Shown here: one piece after another, positions 33,398 through 45,499 of the stretch
Numbering within the stretch: the first letter of the stretch is position 1
Layout of the letters: each line of letters opens with the position of its first letter
NCBI GenBank assembly: GCA_964023205.1
Contig: OZ026833.1
Span: 8,396,138 to 8,460,137 of the forward strand
Direction: 5' to 3'
From: Lutraria lutraria
Taxonomy: Eukaryota > Mollusca > Bivalvia > Venerida > Mactridae
Length of the DNA: 64,000 bases
Program-made: the position numbers and the translations under genes
Notes under the pieces: model-generated
Told to the model about the DNA's origin: nothing
The model's database searches: none
What the model saw: only the letters and a program-made list of their open reading frames with translations

Positions 33398-33847
33398 GAT
33401 GTTGAACTGGTTCCCATTGAACTCAGGTGTTCTGGAACGGGAACAAGTTGATGTAGACGTCAGTTAAAAATACTTTTATTCTCCCGTTATAAAGACATGA
33501 AATAAAAGTTCATTTACACCAATCTAAAATAAAAAACATCATTGATTATCGATCATCGATTATCTCCCTTCACTTTGCTAAGTCTTTATCGCTTCATCGA
33601 TAATCTAATTTTAATCAGATTAGGTTTCCACCTGCGTTTAATAAACCGTAGTTTCAACAGTCAGGCAAGTAGGAAGCTATTTCAGACTAGCGAGTGTGTG
33701 TGTGTGTGTGGGGGGGGGGGTAGTTTTTAGATTTTGTCTGTGAGCGGGGATTTAAAAATCAGGTTAGCCTCATATAATTAACATAAAAGATGAAATTTGG
33801 GTCGGATGTGATTGACTGAGACCCTATAATAAAGATGTATGATGGGG
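33398..33847. other. Gene-free stretch
   Basis: Contains a (GT)n/G-run at 33694-33720; otherwise nothing recognised. Confidence 0.5.
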
Positions 33848-34085
33848 CTGTGTGTTCTCGAGTGGTTATCGTCTCTGACTAGTAATCACCGCTGTGAGTT
33901 CGAATCCCAGCCGATACCAAACTACAAGTGAGAATTAAAGCTACCAGCTAACTTACAAACGGTCGCTGGTTCTATCCAGGTATAGCCTGGTGTCTTCTTC
34001 TACTATACTCGTATAAAGCTGAAAGGGTCTCCCAATGACATTGACTAGCTAGCTGTTAATGCGATGTTAAATCTAGGTGAGAGAA
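33848..34085 (+). mobile_element. tRNA-derived SINE, distinct sequence
   Basis: A box 'tctcgagtggttatcgtct', B box 'gagttcgaatcccagcc', then a body ('ctaccagctaacttac', 'gaaagggtctcccaatgac') not shared with the other groups, ending 'ttaatgcgatgttaaatc'. Confidence 0.65.
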
Positions 34086-34911
34086 ATGCATTGCAAACCA
34101 TAGTAGTGTTAGGAGTTATGGGTATGATATATACAACATCGTGTTCGTACACTACAAATAGATTCTTTAAATACAATCAAAGTACTGAAAGTACTCATGG
34201 AAACTGAACTTGAACGGCAACATGAAAATGGAACTAGTTTATCAATAGCATAGCTGATTTAGACAAACTTAGCACCAAAGTCCGCATAGAAATTTATGCG
34301 CGCCGAGCGAGTGACGGCTATGGAAAGCTGAATAATCGTTCAGTCTCCAAAATTTGACAATTCTGAGGCGTGAAGACATTTTTAGTCAAAGCTAAAGCCT
34401 TATAACTCTGTTTTAATATATTTGGAACATCACTGTTGTTCAGTTAATTTTGAGAGCAAATAATTATGTTAAAATACGTTAAACAGAAACACGCAGTTCA
34501 TTTAAGTCATAATTACTTTGATGATCTAGCTTACATTAATAAATGAACAAAATAAGCATTATCCCTTTTCCGTCCATGACAATTTTAATAGCAAATTCTT
34601 AATAATTCCCATTTTGACGGTTATTTATTTCTTAGTATTTTTTGTTGATACAACCTTACACTGTATTAAACTGGTTCCCCCTTTGTCATATGACAAGGGA
34701 AGTAACCCTCTCTGTTATATAGTTCCATTGTACAAGATTTGTCTCCACATTGTTTGTATGTCAGTTGTCTACTGTCGGTATAAACTGGTTCCCGTTCCAA
34801 GTTGCAGCGCACCAAAGGTACGACCAGAGTCATTGGGAACCACTCGGTACCTTTCAGTTCTATTCGAGTCTTTTTATTTTCCTATCTGTATAGTTGTGAT
34901 AATTTAACACA
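34086..34911. other. Non-coding stretch with dispersed-repeat motifs
   Basis: At 34170-34250, 'tcaaagtactgaaagtactc' followed by 'ggaaactgaactt' matches 28455, 61605 and (inverted) 47880. 'Actggttcccgttccaag' words recur at 34670-34830 and 44990-45150. Confidence 0.45.
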
Positions 34912-35220
34912 GGGGTGATCGGTGGTCAAGTGGTAATGCGTTGTACTGCTAAACGAAAGGTGTTGAGTTCGAATCTCGTGAATTTCACTGTCCTCATGTA
35001 ATGTGACGTGCCGAGTGCTGTGTTAAGAAAAATCACAGAAAACGGACGCGGCGTGTATCGGTGCTTGATATCTCACATGTAAAGCACCGGACACGATAAA
35101 GAACCAGGAGGGATATATATACCCGGTTATCCTGTATTTTATCTCCCCTCTCTTTGGGGCGGCTTTGAAAGGCACATAGATGTCGAATGGACCGTTCAAC
35201 AACACATATACATACATAAA
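34912..35220 (+). mobile_element. tRNA-derived SINE, 'group 3'
   Basis: A box 'ggtggtcaagtggtaatgcg', B box 'gagttcgaatctcgt', then 'ccgagtgctgtgttaagaaa', 'gacacgataaagaaccagga' and 'tctttggggcggctttgaaa', ending 'gaccgttcaacaac'. Confidence 0.8.
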
Positions 35221-35889
35221 ATCGTTTAACAATGCTATATATAACTACAAGATTAAGCATTACAATAAAAAATGCATAAAAATTATGGATGCTTTTTCAC
35301 CTATTTATATAAAAAAATATAATTTAGTAAGTACGTGCGTGCTTTTAATTTGATCCCCACCCTTGAAGATATGCATTACATCTTTACAGTTGACATGGTA
35401 ATATAAGTTCGCCCCAGGGGGGGCGTTTGTTACCGTATAGTAATTATTTTTTACTTATTTATGTGTCAGCAATGTGTAGATATTTATCGTAGAATGTCGT
35501 TCTCACGGCGTATTAAATATGCTATAAATACGAATATTTAACCCTAGGGTGCGATGTCTTACCTGTCAACATATTTTACAGAAATTTTATATTTGTTAGA
35601 TTTATAATGCCACAAAAAATAAATGTTTGCCCATTAAATATCAAGGACCTTATTTTTCGCTTAACCCCACTTTCACCCTCAAAAATAGGCAGGGATGTTT
35701 CGCTAATTAGTGACAACTTATTCATTTAGTGCCAGTGTCACGATTGTCATCGTGGCCTCCAATTATTCCTGTCCTATGTTTATTAATGTGTAATCTTCAC
35801 CCACACCCTGTTGTACAAGACCTGCGACAAATTTAGCATGACTTGGTATGTACAGCTCTGTTGATTTCAAATATACTTTGACGCGAGTA
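35221..35889. other. Gene-free stretch
   Basis: No exon seen; a short G/C-run palindrome 'gccccagggggggc' at 35412. Confidence 0.45.
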
Positions 35890-36070
35890 CAGTCAAACCT
35901 ATGAACAAAGGTCACTCTTAAGAAAGTAAAAAAATATAACATTTATTGAAAGGTGGCCTTTATTTGGAGGTCATTTTGTTCCGCATAATTGCTGACTGAT
36001 TTTTCATAGAATGTTTTTTATGTACACGATGGACTTTATTCGGAGGTGGCCACTTACTCAGGTTTGACTC
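35890..36070. mobile_element. MITE family A
   Basis: CAGTCAAACCTATG at the left and 'actcaggtttgactc' at the right, with facing 'aaaggtcac' and 'ggtggccac' modules. Confidence 0.75.
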
Positions 36071-36312
36071 TATTTCTTGATGCAATGCTTGCAGTTCGCC
36101 ACAAAATCCCCGCCCGTGACTCAGTAATGACCTTTCATGTAAAACACGAACGTTAATGGCCAGGAATATTAATATACCTATACAATAATGACACCAGAAT
36201 CCAGGTGTTTGCATGAAAATGTCACAAAACATATTAACATTCTAGTAATGTAGGCTGTATAGGATATATTTCCATTCCATGTTTTGTTGTCTCGGCTGTA
36301 TAGGGTCAAACT

Positions 36313-36497
36313 GAACTACAGCCAAGCCTGTGTTAGCGACCACCTCCGAATAAAAGCCACCCTGTGGATAAAAGTCATTATTTTGAAAACACCATTGATT
36401 TTTTAAAACAGTATACGACCTATGAATGAAGGTCACCTGTTGATTAAGGCCATATTTGGTCTTTCCCAAGGGTTTGGTTTACAGGTTTGAATGTACA
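36313..36497. mobile_element. MITE family A
   Basis: 'acagccaagcctgtgttag' at the left, 'ggtttacaggtttgaatgta' at the right; the first of two close neighbours. Confidence 0.65.
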
Positions 36498-36559
36498 GAT
36501 ATAAAATATCCTGCTTGACAATATCGCCGCCAGAGAAACAACAGGTGTATATATAGATA

Positions 36560-36727
36560 CAGCCATACCATGGAACAAACGCCAACTAAATGTGGCCTTT
36601 ATTTGAAGGCGGACTTTATTCGGAGGTCAGTTTGTTCTAGATTATCAATGACGATTTTTAAAAGAATGGCCTTTATTCACATGGTAGACTTTATTCGCAG
36701 AGGACTGCAAAACCATGTTTGACTGTA
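36560..36727. mobile_element. MITE family A
   Basis: 'cagccataccatggaacaaa' at the left and 'aaaccatgtttgactgta' at the right. It lies about 60 bp from the copy ending at 36497. Confidence 0.65.
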
Positions 36728-36846
36728 TATTCAACACTGATAAAAGTTTAATTATTGACGCATAAACATTGCATAAGTTATCAAGTTTATTTTATTGCAA
36801 ACCAGGAGGATATACATAATGCATGTGGTTTTAAAAATGTAATACG

Positions 36847-36925
36847 TAATATCAAGAACTTATATAAGTCCTTGGTAATATCAAGGACTTATATATATGT
36901 ATGTATATAAGTCCTTGGTAATATA
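36847..36925. repeat. Two adjacent CAAGGACTTATATA hairpins
   Basis: 'caagaacttatataagtccttg' (a near-perfect palindrome) is followed at once by a larger hairpin with arms CAAGGACTTATATA and TATATAAGTCCTTG. Both are flanked by 'gtaatat', so the unit may be duplicated. Confidence 0.75.
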
Positions 36926-39900
36926 CATGTTATTTATTTTATTCTTTGATGCCCTGCGTTTTTTTTTGTCCACGCTTAATTAATATTCAAATGCATGTGT
37001 ATTTCTATGCTACGAGAAGGATTCTGTGTAGTGATATTTTAATTAGCTTATAAAACTGACGTGTGTCGGTCAGTGTGCGTCATTAACAAAATGTCTACAG
37101 ACGTTAACGTACATGTACGTAATCTAACATTAAATATGCTGACTTTTTTCTGATTCTTGATATTAGTGCTTGTAAATATTTGTTTTCAATAATTTAGCAA
37201 TGAAACTGTCGTTGCACATGAAACCTAAATTCGACCTATTTTTTGAGAGAAATGTTAAATTGGATAAACAAGTAGACTTTCTGTTATAAACTTATCGTAA
37301 ACGTTGTTTTTGAAAAAAAAATTCAGATACATACGGCGGCTGTTTTATTTTAACCAGTTTCCCTGTACGGTATTCGAACCATTACTAACTAACCCTTCCA
37401 CGTGTAACGGCTGCAACTTCTCCAGGTGTGAAGGAAAATTGACATCATTCAGGATTATTGTCGGATTTTCATGTCATCATTTTTTGTATCCTATTTAACT
37501 AATGAATGTGTAGTCAAAACTGTAAGTTCAATAATTGAGTCGTATGGAATTACAATATAATGTTCTATAGTTAAAGATAATACTTGAACTATGATCAGTC
37601 TATTTTATATTCTGATCTTCTCTATATTATTGTCAAATGTAATAATTTATTATATATAATAGCATGCATTACTTATATTATGTATATCATTGTATTGTGT
37701 CACACTGTTTGCATTGTGCTATGTAAATTATAAGAGACTGGTAAAATTATTCACAAGAAATGTATGTCCTTGTGGGCTTTAAAGCCTTTTGGAAATGAAT
37801 AAAAACTATCTGTCTATCTGTCATCGAACCCGTACTGCTGGGTTTCAAATTCAGCGCACTAACCACTGGACCTCCTCCGCGGCCGCTGTCATGATATCAC
37901 CCAGACTAAGACTAAGTATTTGTATGATGAACCACTTCTTGTTTCATAAGTATTTTTATCAGCCTCAGTAAACAAAATCATATTAATCTTATAAACAACC
38001 GTTTATGCTTGATCATGATGTTACAAATGATATATTCAGTATTTCTAATTAACCTTAATAAGTATATCCCCAAAATTTAACCAGCAAATTTGTTCAACAT
38101 TTTAATATCTTAAACCATATATGTCAGATAAAATCTATGTAATGATGTATGCTTTCGATTCAAGATTTCAAACCTCAAAAGAAATATTTATTTAGCGTTT
38201 AGATTTGCGGTTGTGGGTTCATAAAATATGTGCTAAATCATTATCATTACAATTACAAAAAACATAGTCAATAATTGGCGTACGTTCCGTCAAGCATCTA
38301 ATGTCACGCAAATAAACATAAACAAGTTAATGAATACATAAATGAGATTATAAATCAATTACTAAACATGGTGTTTAAATGTACGTAATACGGGCACACA
38401 TAAATCAAATAACCGTACACTTATAAGATAGCTCCGTTCAGAACTTTATGAGAAGACAGAAAAATATTTAATTAACAACAAATGTGTCAAGATTCACGCG
38501 GTCAGCGACAAAGGGGGCCAAATCGTACATCTTCGGTGTCCGCGTAGACACATTTTTATGAGCGAAAACAGAGAGATTTTATAATGCTTAGTAATCAAAT
38601 TTACAATAAAATCGAAGAAAACGGGTGCTGCATAGTGAGTAGTGCTCATGATAGTGTCATTGAGAGGATACTGTTGTATACATCAAACAGATTTGACAGG
38701 TACATTGACAAAATCTTTCCTGCTTTATCCACTTCATCTGTCCCCTAAATTATCAGTCAATTGTGGACCGGTATAAACCCCTTGTCTATTGATTGTTTAT
38801 TACACAAATAAAATAATAAGACAGACTGGTACGTGTATATATAATACTATATGATCTAATAACATTACATGTATAAACGTTTCAAACTAATACCGTTCGC
38901 TTTCTTTCGTTTTGCACGACTAAAATATTCGATTGGAGATTTCTCATTGAATTAGTGCTATCGCTATTTGACCAGTGTGTAGATTTATTAATTTATTAAT
39001 TTCCAGAATCTTGTAAGTAACTATAGGGAAAACACTTTAAGGGTAAGTTTTGACTGCTTTTATATTTTTTTCTATAATTCTTTGCTTTATGTCCTTAAAT
39101 TATGCTCAAATAGGTTCAGTTCGCTTCATTTTCATTCCTCCTGGTTTCTAAATTAGTATCTATTTATATAACGAGTTGATAAATGCCGCATGTCAGAAAG
39201 TTTTGAACAGTCTAAATAGATCACGATTATTTATGTTTTAACACAATTTTTTTTTTAGTTTTGGAAAAAAGTTAAGTACCAATTTAATAATAGCAAAACA
39301 AGGCCAATTTCAAATACAAATTCATATTATAGCAGTGGACAGTTTTTGTAATAATTTCATCCCTATTACACGAATTTGAAAATTGTGTATATTCGTAAAC
39401 TGACGGATTATTATACTTTTTGCATAATTTCTTCTTATAACTTCCTAAACAGACAAATATCGTTGAAATAAAAGGGAATAACGTCTGTCGTGCACTAAAT
39501 TGTTAACATAAAATACACATGTATACATCTCACAGTGTTGATTTTCAATTAGGTTGTAATATACGTGTCTAAACTACAAATATTGCTTTTTAAGATTTAC
39601 AAAAAAATCTTTAAACTTTCAAAAGTTTATTTGTTTAAAGACTTGCGTACATGGTCGACTATTTGTAAATGTCAGCGCACTTTTCAGGTGCTTTGAAATA
39701 CGAATGTAGTTTGTCACTTGTATCTAGATATGTTTGCTTAATTAATGAATAATTAATTAATGATTAATGATTATGACGCTTTATCGCCGACTTGACGTAA
39801 TAAGCGGTTATTTACGACAATAGAATATTTTAATGTAGCATTAAACAAATCCCTTTGTTGGCAGTGTTTTTCACGAGAGACCCGTGTTTATAACTTTCAA

Positions 39901-39943
39901 TTTCTTAAAAAAATTAAGAGAATTATTAAGCAGTTATGACGAC
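36926..39943. other. Gene-free stretch of 3 kb
   Basis: AT-rich without supported exons. A minus-strand tRNA-like fragment lies at about 37820-37880 ('tttgaaacccagcagtacgg'). A GC-richer patch at 38490-38560 has no long frame. Confidence 0.5.
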
Positions 39944-40238
39944 CCGCCTCCGTGATCGAGTGGTTAAGGTCGCTGACTTCAAATCACTGATAGAGGATCG
40001 TGGATTCGAGTCCAGCTACCGACTTTGTATCTTTATGTGCGAAACTAGGCAGTTGCAGTTTACGGAGAATGTGAGTCTAGTACTGGTTCTGCTTAGGTGA
40101 ACTGTCCGCCCGTCCACTCTGACTGTAGTCTGGTTCCCGTCGTACTATGCTACGTAATAGTATCACGTAGTGTAAGGGGCAGGTAATCCAGGCTACTCTG
40201 ACTGTTGAAAAGGGGCGTAAAACTCGAAATAAACAAAA
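39944..40238 (+). mobile_element. tRNA-derived SINE, 'group 2', with an insertion
   Basis: A box 'cgtgatcgagtggttaaggt', body as the other copies, but about 75 bp starting 'tagtctggttcccgtcgtac' is inserted between 'ccactctgactg' and 'ctactctgactgttgaaaag'. The duplicated 'ctctgactg' flanks the insert. Confidence 0.75.
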
Positions 40239-40924
40239 TAAGCCCTATCAACTATCTACGACACTGCTTTTCGGCAGTACTGTAAGCTTATGTATGGAAA
40301 TACCCAATAATTCTAAAAATAGATTTCCAATACCCAATTGTATCAAGTTACACGGTGGCTAACCGTACATACACAGTAGAGAATACGTATATACCACTTA
40401 AGTTAAACAAGTATTTCTGCCACGTTTTCATATTGAATTGAATAGGAAAGTTGTACAAGGCTAAATTAATAAACAAAAAAATATGGATTCAATCGCTTTT
40501 TTCGAGGGATTCACTCATGATATCAGGTACGTGTGATTACGGTGACGTGTCTTTTATACTGGCTAAAATTTCATCGTTAAAACCGTTTTCTGAATTGTAC
40601 GTAATCTGTAAATTATAGTTCATATAGGTCTAAGCTTGAATTACTGTACTATGTCTAGTTACAGTAGAAAATAAATGTTTTACACAAATATTGAACGATT
40701 ATAATTTGGTATACGTGTATATATTAACCTTGATCAGAATATTTGTAGTTAATGTGAGGTTTTGTCGAGTACACGAAACCGCTGCATTGCTTTAATAGAT
40801 GTCAAGCGCGGTTCAAGTATGTTGTATTGGGGGTGATCGTGTATCAGGCGTGGATCCTGTGTCATGTATTCCGATGGAATGGATGGGTCATAGGTGGTCT
40901 ATGAGAATTTTGTTTTGTTTGTTT

Positions 40925-41140
40925 ATATTGAGTTTTACGCCCTTTTTCAACAGCCAGAGCCATATGAGGCGGACAGTTCACCTAACCATTTATCCTGGGA
41001 AGTTCCCATCCTCCGTAAGCAACTGCCTACTTTAAATTCTCACATAAAGAGACATGGTCGGTAGCGGGGCTCGAACCCACGATCCTCTATCAGGGAGAGG
41101 TTACAGTGATTTGAAGTCAGCCCCCTTAACCACGGTCGGT
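40925..41140 (-). mobile_element. tRNA-derived SINE, 'group 2', minus strand
   Basis: Minus strand: 'gtggttaagggggctgac', B box 'gtgggttcgagccccgct', tail 'ggctgttgaaaaagggcg'. It abuts the plus-strand group 3 SINE that follows. Confidence 0.75.
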
Positions 41141-41142
41141 CT

Positions 41143-41460
41143 GTGAGTATCAAGCGGACTACCAATCGAAAGAATGTGGGTTCAAATCTCGGCTCTGCCT
41201 ACCGATTTTCGGTGTCTCAACTCCACCTACCGAGCCCAGTTCTGTGTTCAGGAAATCACAGGGAACGGATCGTGCAGAGGCGTGTATCCAATCGATCGGT
41301 GCTTTAAAGTGGCCACGATAAAGAACCAGGAAAAATATTCGAAATAAGGGCCGAGGATATGAATGCCAGGGTTTCCTGTATCTTCTCCCCCCCCCCTCTT
41401 TCTCTGTGGGGCTGCTCTGGAAAGACCACAATTGTTGAATAGACCGTTAAACAATAAATA
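41143..41460 (+). mobile_element. tRNA-derived SINE, 'group 3'
   Basis: 'gtatcaagcggactaccaat', B box 'gggttcaaatctcggct', 'ccgagcccagttctgtgttc', 'cgataaagaaccaggaaaaa', ending 'gaccgttaaacaataaataa'. The most complete copy of the group. Confidence 0.8.
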
Positions 41461-41749
41461 ATAAACATATTCGTGTCATAAGGTAGACTTCTATTCGGAT
41501 AATCGTGTATTAAACGTGGTTCTTGTCTGGTTTTAGATTCTTATATTGCATTATTAATCTATTATAACGTTTGCTGAACCGATCTTGTGTAATGCGATTT
41601 AAACTTGATCAACTTCTGATTTAATCATGAAAGTTTTTGGTATAATTATATTGTATTCGCGACAAAAAACAACGTTGTTTAATTCCCAGTGATCTGAAAA
41701 ATATGTGTACGTTAGAGTGCATATTTTGGGTGTTCTTTGAAAATAAGAT

Positions 41750-41910
41750 AGCTGAAAGGAGCGATAACGACAGTACTTTTTCTATAGGCGAAGAACTCTC
41801 AAAGATGCATTCTAACCGGCACAGTGTCTACTAAGTCGTTCTTCGAAACTAAGAAGTTAGAACACCCGTTTTATAGTCCGAGACTATTAAGATAAGAAAG
41901 TAAAAAAAAC
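41750..41910 (+). repeat. Dispersed repeat shared with 43915-44130
   Basis: Ordered matches 'gatgcattctaa', 'cagtgtttact'/'cagtgtctact', 'ttcttcg.aactaagaagtt' and 'agaac.c.ggttttat' occur in both places. The copy at 43915 continues into 'ggataagaaagtgg', which is also the arm of the MITE at 42289. No coding potential. Confidence 0.6.
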
Positions 41911-41994
41911 ATATATACGAGGCTTGTCCAAAAAGTTCGTGGACACCCCCTTTATTATTTTCCCCGAAAAAATATATATTTTGACGCCATTTTA

Positions 41995-42050
41995 TTATTA
42001 ATGCCCTGATGAGTCAGTGACGAAACCGGTCGGCAATTGAATTATAATAT
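41995..42050 (+). ncRNA. Hammerhead ribozyme motif, copy 1
   Basis: Type I layout. Core CTGATGA (42006-42012); stem II GTC/GAC (42013-42015 with 42019-42021) and loop AGT; core GAA (42022-42024); minimal stem III ACC/GGT (42025-42030); cleavage base C at 42031. Stem I starts GCC/GGC with a further T:A pair. The outer part of stem I is weaker than in copy 2. The palindromic ACCGGT stem III has no loop, so cleavage would need a double-hammerhead dimer. Confidence 0.8.
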
Positions 42051-42139
42051 ACTAATACCTATAGAATGTTAGTTATTTTTCATTATTAATTTGCTTGACT
42101 CGGATATATTTTTTAACATTTTATATATAGAGAGCTATA

Positions 42140-42201
42140 TATATATAATTAATGCCCTGATGAGTCAATGACGAAACCGGTCGGCTATTGAATTATATAT
42201 A
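42140..42201 (+). ncRNA. Hammerhead ribozyme motif, copy 2
   Basis: Same core exactly 151 bp later: CTGATGA 42157-42163, stem II GTC-AAT-GAC, GAA, ACCGGT and C at 42182. Stem I is excellent: GCC/GGC, an internal loop (AAT opposite TATTG), then 11 perfect base pairs (TATATATAATT 42140-42150 with AATTATATATA 42191-42201). The stem II loop differs from copy 1 by one base while the stem is unchanged. Confidence 0.85.
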
Positions 42202-42288
42202 ATACCTAATAATGTTAGTTATTTTTCATTATAAAATTTATATATATTTTTTGACTTTCTTAAAACAATAGTTATATATATATATATT

Positions 42289-42434
42289 GTGCTCGCTCCA
42301 CTTTCTTATCCAATAAATGACAATACATTTAGTTTTTTTTATCTATTTATTATATAAAAAAAACTTCATTTATAATATAAATTGATAAAAAACACTTTAT
42401 TGTCATTTATTGGATAAGAAAGTGGAGCGAGCAC
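42289..42434. mobile_element. 146-bp MITE with 37-bp perfect inverted ends
   Basis: 42289-42325 and 42398-42434 are exact inverted copies (GTGCTCGCTCCACTTTCTTA at the left), around a 72-bp AT-rich centre. It starts within 25 bp of the end of the hammerhead array. A single arm-like sequence recurs at 44095-44130. Confidence 0.9.
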
Positions 42435-43186
42435 TATAACACTTGTTAAACGTTCCTTGTCATACCGTAAAAACAATTTAGAAGTAAATATATATCAAAG
42501 ATCTAACTATACCATACCTCGTTAATATGATACTTTAAAGTCCTTGTTATAATTAAGTCGTTTATAACCAATCTAGTATCAACTTCGTCAAGTTGAAAAG
42601 ATTCGGAACATGTATAAAATTTATAACTTACACATAACAGTTAAAAAATTGTAAAAATTAATCTTTAATTATATAAAATAATTTATCACGCGTAAGTGCG
42701 CGTGCACCTTGTAAAAACTATTTCTACTTACAAACTCTTTGTACTTACTTGCGATTGTCTGATTTATTAAAACAAGTACGTACATATTTTTACCAAGGTT
42801 TATATACTGGGTTTATTGACTGTTTTGAATGTGACAACACGGTGACCCGGTGACTTATTTACGGGTATCTGATTGAGGCTGGTCATGATTCAGTTTTATT
42901 TACAAACATTTGATATATTTGTTTACGATGAAAAACAAAAAGTGTTTTTGTTTACTAGATTGTTTCCTACGTTTCCACATTGAGTCATTTATTTACGATT
43001 ATTATAAGTTTCAATCAATCACGTTTATCGATTGTCAATTTGTAAACACATGTATTTCGTGACTATGAATGTTTTGTTTGTTTTGATATTACTAAAATAA
43101 CAAAGATTTGTACCTCTTGCCCCTGGGTGAGAGATATCATCTCTGTGTCATGTACTAATTTAAAAAAAAATTGTATTCATGTACTG
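42435..43186. other. Gene-free stretch
   Basis: AT-rich; no exon or repeat recognised. Confidence 0.5.
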
Positions 43187-43362
43187 GCAGTTGTCATGTA
43201 AACAAAGGTCACCATTGGGAAAGAAGTGGCCTTAATTGACAGGTGACCTTTATTCGGAGGTCATTTTGTTCTAAATCATTAATGACGGCTTTTATAAGAA
43301 AGGCCATTATACAAAAGGTGGTCTGTATTTGGAGATGACCGCTAACACAGGTTTAACTGTGC
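43187..43362. mobile_element. MITE family A
   Basis: 'cagttgtcatgtaaacaaag' at the left, 'cgctaacacaggtttaactg' at the right. Confidence 0.65.
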
Positions 43363-44273
43363 ATGTACTACCAGTCGGTCGCCACATGTTTTATAGCGTG
43401 CGGTTAACTTGCAATTCATAATGATGACATTAGATATCGTTTTATGTTTTGTTTATTTGTTTGAACGAGGTACAAAATGAATTTTACACATTTAAGATGA
43501 TCATCAACAAATACAAACTTAAATAAGCACTGCGTGAACTAGGAGTCTGCAGCATATGTAAATACAGAAACTTAAAAGAGGTGATTCTGGTGACTACGGA
43601 AGTATATAAATTATGTACTGCAATTAATACTTTGCGCAAATCTTTAACCGATTTTATATAAGCCCCAAAAGTGTATAATTTGGTCAAAATGACTTCCAAA
43701 TGTGTGGTCTTAACTCTTTAATCATAAGTATTAAATAATAAGTTCTTACTGTACTATCTGTTAAGTCTTCATGTCCCCTTAGCGCTTCCGTACGGGGCCA
43801 AACTTGCTTTGTCTTATTATTATTATATTGGTCAATGCAATGTGATGTAGATTTCTTGAGGTCGACCATTTTATGTTCAGGTTAGAATTTGATTAGATTA
43901 GATTTGGATGTTCATTGTAAGTAAGAAAGGAGAGGTAGCGACTGTAGCTTTCTTATTACGAACATCCAAAAATGCATTCTAATCATCTAAAGTGCTCTGC
44001 ATGCGCAGTGTTTACTATTGTGTGTACTTAATTATTCTTCGGAACTAAGAAGTTAGAACGCTGGTTTTATATTCTATTCAAAACAATAATTGTCACTGCT
44101 TGGATAAGAAAGTGGGACGTTTGATATGAAGTTCGTTGACGTTTGAAAGCAAATATGGTTTCAATGACTGTATGTTTAGTGTAACACGCCCGGTCCATGA
44201 TAAATCGCGAACTTATTCGAGTTGGAGTGTATGAAAAAGAATCCAGCTATAGTTAAGATCTGCCCCTAAAATA

Positions 44274-44410
44274 TTAGCCGTTGTTTAGAGGTGGTCGCTC
44301 TACGGAGGTTAACTTTATAGTAAATATCAGCTGAAGGAAATTATTAAAGTGTTGTTATAGAGAGTGTGTTTCTCTGCAGAAGGGCCGCTCTGGAGAGGTT
44401 GTACTGTATT
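44274..44410. mobile_element. MITE family B, truncated
   Basis: The right half is intact ('agggccgctctggagaggtt', 'gtactgta'); the left is worn or composite. Confidence 0.5.
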
Positions 44411-45349
44411 CGATACTAAATTATTAAACTTAACATCAGAATAATTTTTATATTTTATGAATTTTTAAAAATAATCGTCCTGAATATAAAATATAAAACG
44501 ACAAGTGACAGACAGTACATGTTGAATATGTTAGAATCCCATCCTGACTATGTATAACTAGCATGTTGCATGTCGATGAAAACATAATGTTAATATACGT
44601 ATAATATTGTCAAAAAAATGCATGTTTAAAAACATGCAAAAAACATTATAACCTAACTGATAAACTAACGTAACAAGGACTGTGTCCCGGATTGTCCATG
44701 TACCCAAGTCTCAAATTTTAACCCCGTCCTAGTTGGATAAAGAATAAAATGCGTTCATGAATAAATTCATGTTGACTATACGTACACTTAATGTTTCATG
44801 AGATTATATGTAATCTGCATGGCCGTGTTTTGATTTGGAATAAATTGGTACAAGGGATATCACTTTGTATTCTTTGTTTTAAATGCTGGCCGTACTAATA
44901 CTGGTATTGGCGACTGGTAAGACTTTTATCATTCTTTCATTGATTTGAATTCATTTTTGTAAAAAACACTATTTTTATGTTCGGTGATACTTCTATCGGA
45001 GTGTTATTCGAATATTGGTTCCCCGTTTGCAGACTCAGATTATGTATGCTTTTGTTTCGTGCAGGAGTCAAAGTCGGGTACCTATACTGGTTCCCATTAA
45101 CTCTGGCTGTGCAAAGACTTGGTGCATTGTTACACGAAGCGTTAACCAGTTTTAGTGGTACCAATTCTCAGCGTTGTATACTTATATGATGATTACTGAT
45201 GTTCTTATACTCGTTTATCGTCTGGTCTAAGATTCTTAGAAATTCTAATTTACGAGAATATTCATTGAGTTTCCTGAAAAGACACTGCACTGGTATATAT
45301 AAATCTCAGACAAGGTGAATATATGAATGTATTATGTTCTTTATAAATA

Positions 45350-45482
45350 CAGTCAAATTTGTGTTAGTGGCTACCTCCGAATAAAGGCCACCCTGTGAAT
45401 AAAACTGCCATTGGTTCTTTAGAACAAAATAAGCTCAGAATGAAGATCACCATGGGTGGTCTTTTGCACAGGTTTGGTTGTA
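45350..45482. mobile_element. MITE family A, short copy
   Basis: Starts CAGTCAAATTTGTG and ends 'gcacaggtttggttgta'. Internally shortened to about 130 bp. Confidence 0.7.
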
Positions 45483-45499
45483 CCACCTATTTCTAAGAC

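Larger units (their letters stand above)
41955..42265 (+). mobile_element. Candidate retrozyme: tandem hammerhead-bearing 151-bp units
   Basis: Cleavage at the two hammerheads would release a 151-nt monomer (42032-42182) suited to circularisation. After the second site a third, incomplete unit runs to about 42265, sharing 'attgaattata', 'aatgttagttatttttcatt' and 'atatattttttgac'-like words. Partial, full, then partial unit is the organisation reported for animal retrozymes, short non-autonomous retroelements with type I hammerheads. No protein is encoded. Confidence 0.7.

Noticed and set aside
41930..41965. 'aggcttgtccaaaaagttcg' as a mariner terminal repeat
   Set aside because: It resembles some mariner ends, but no matching inverted end or transposase was found nearby, so it is not called as an element.
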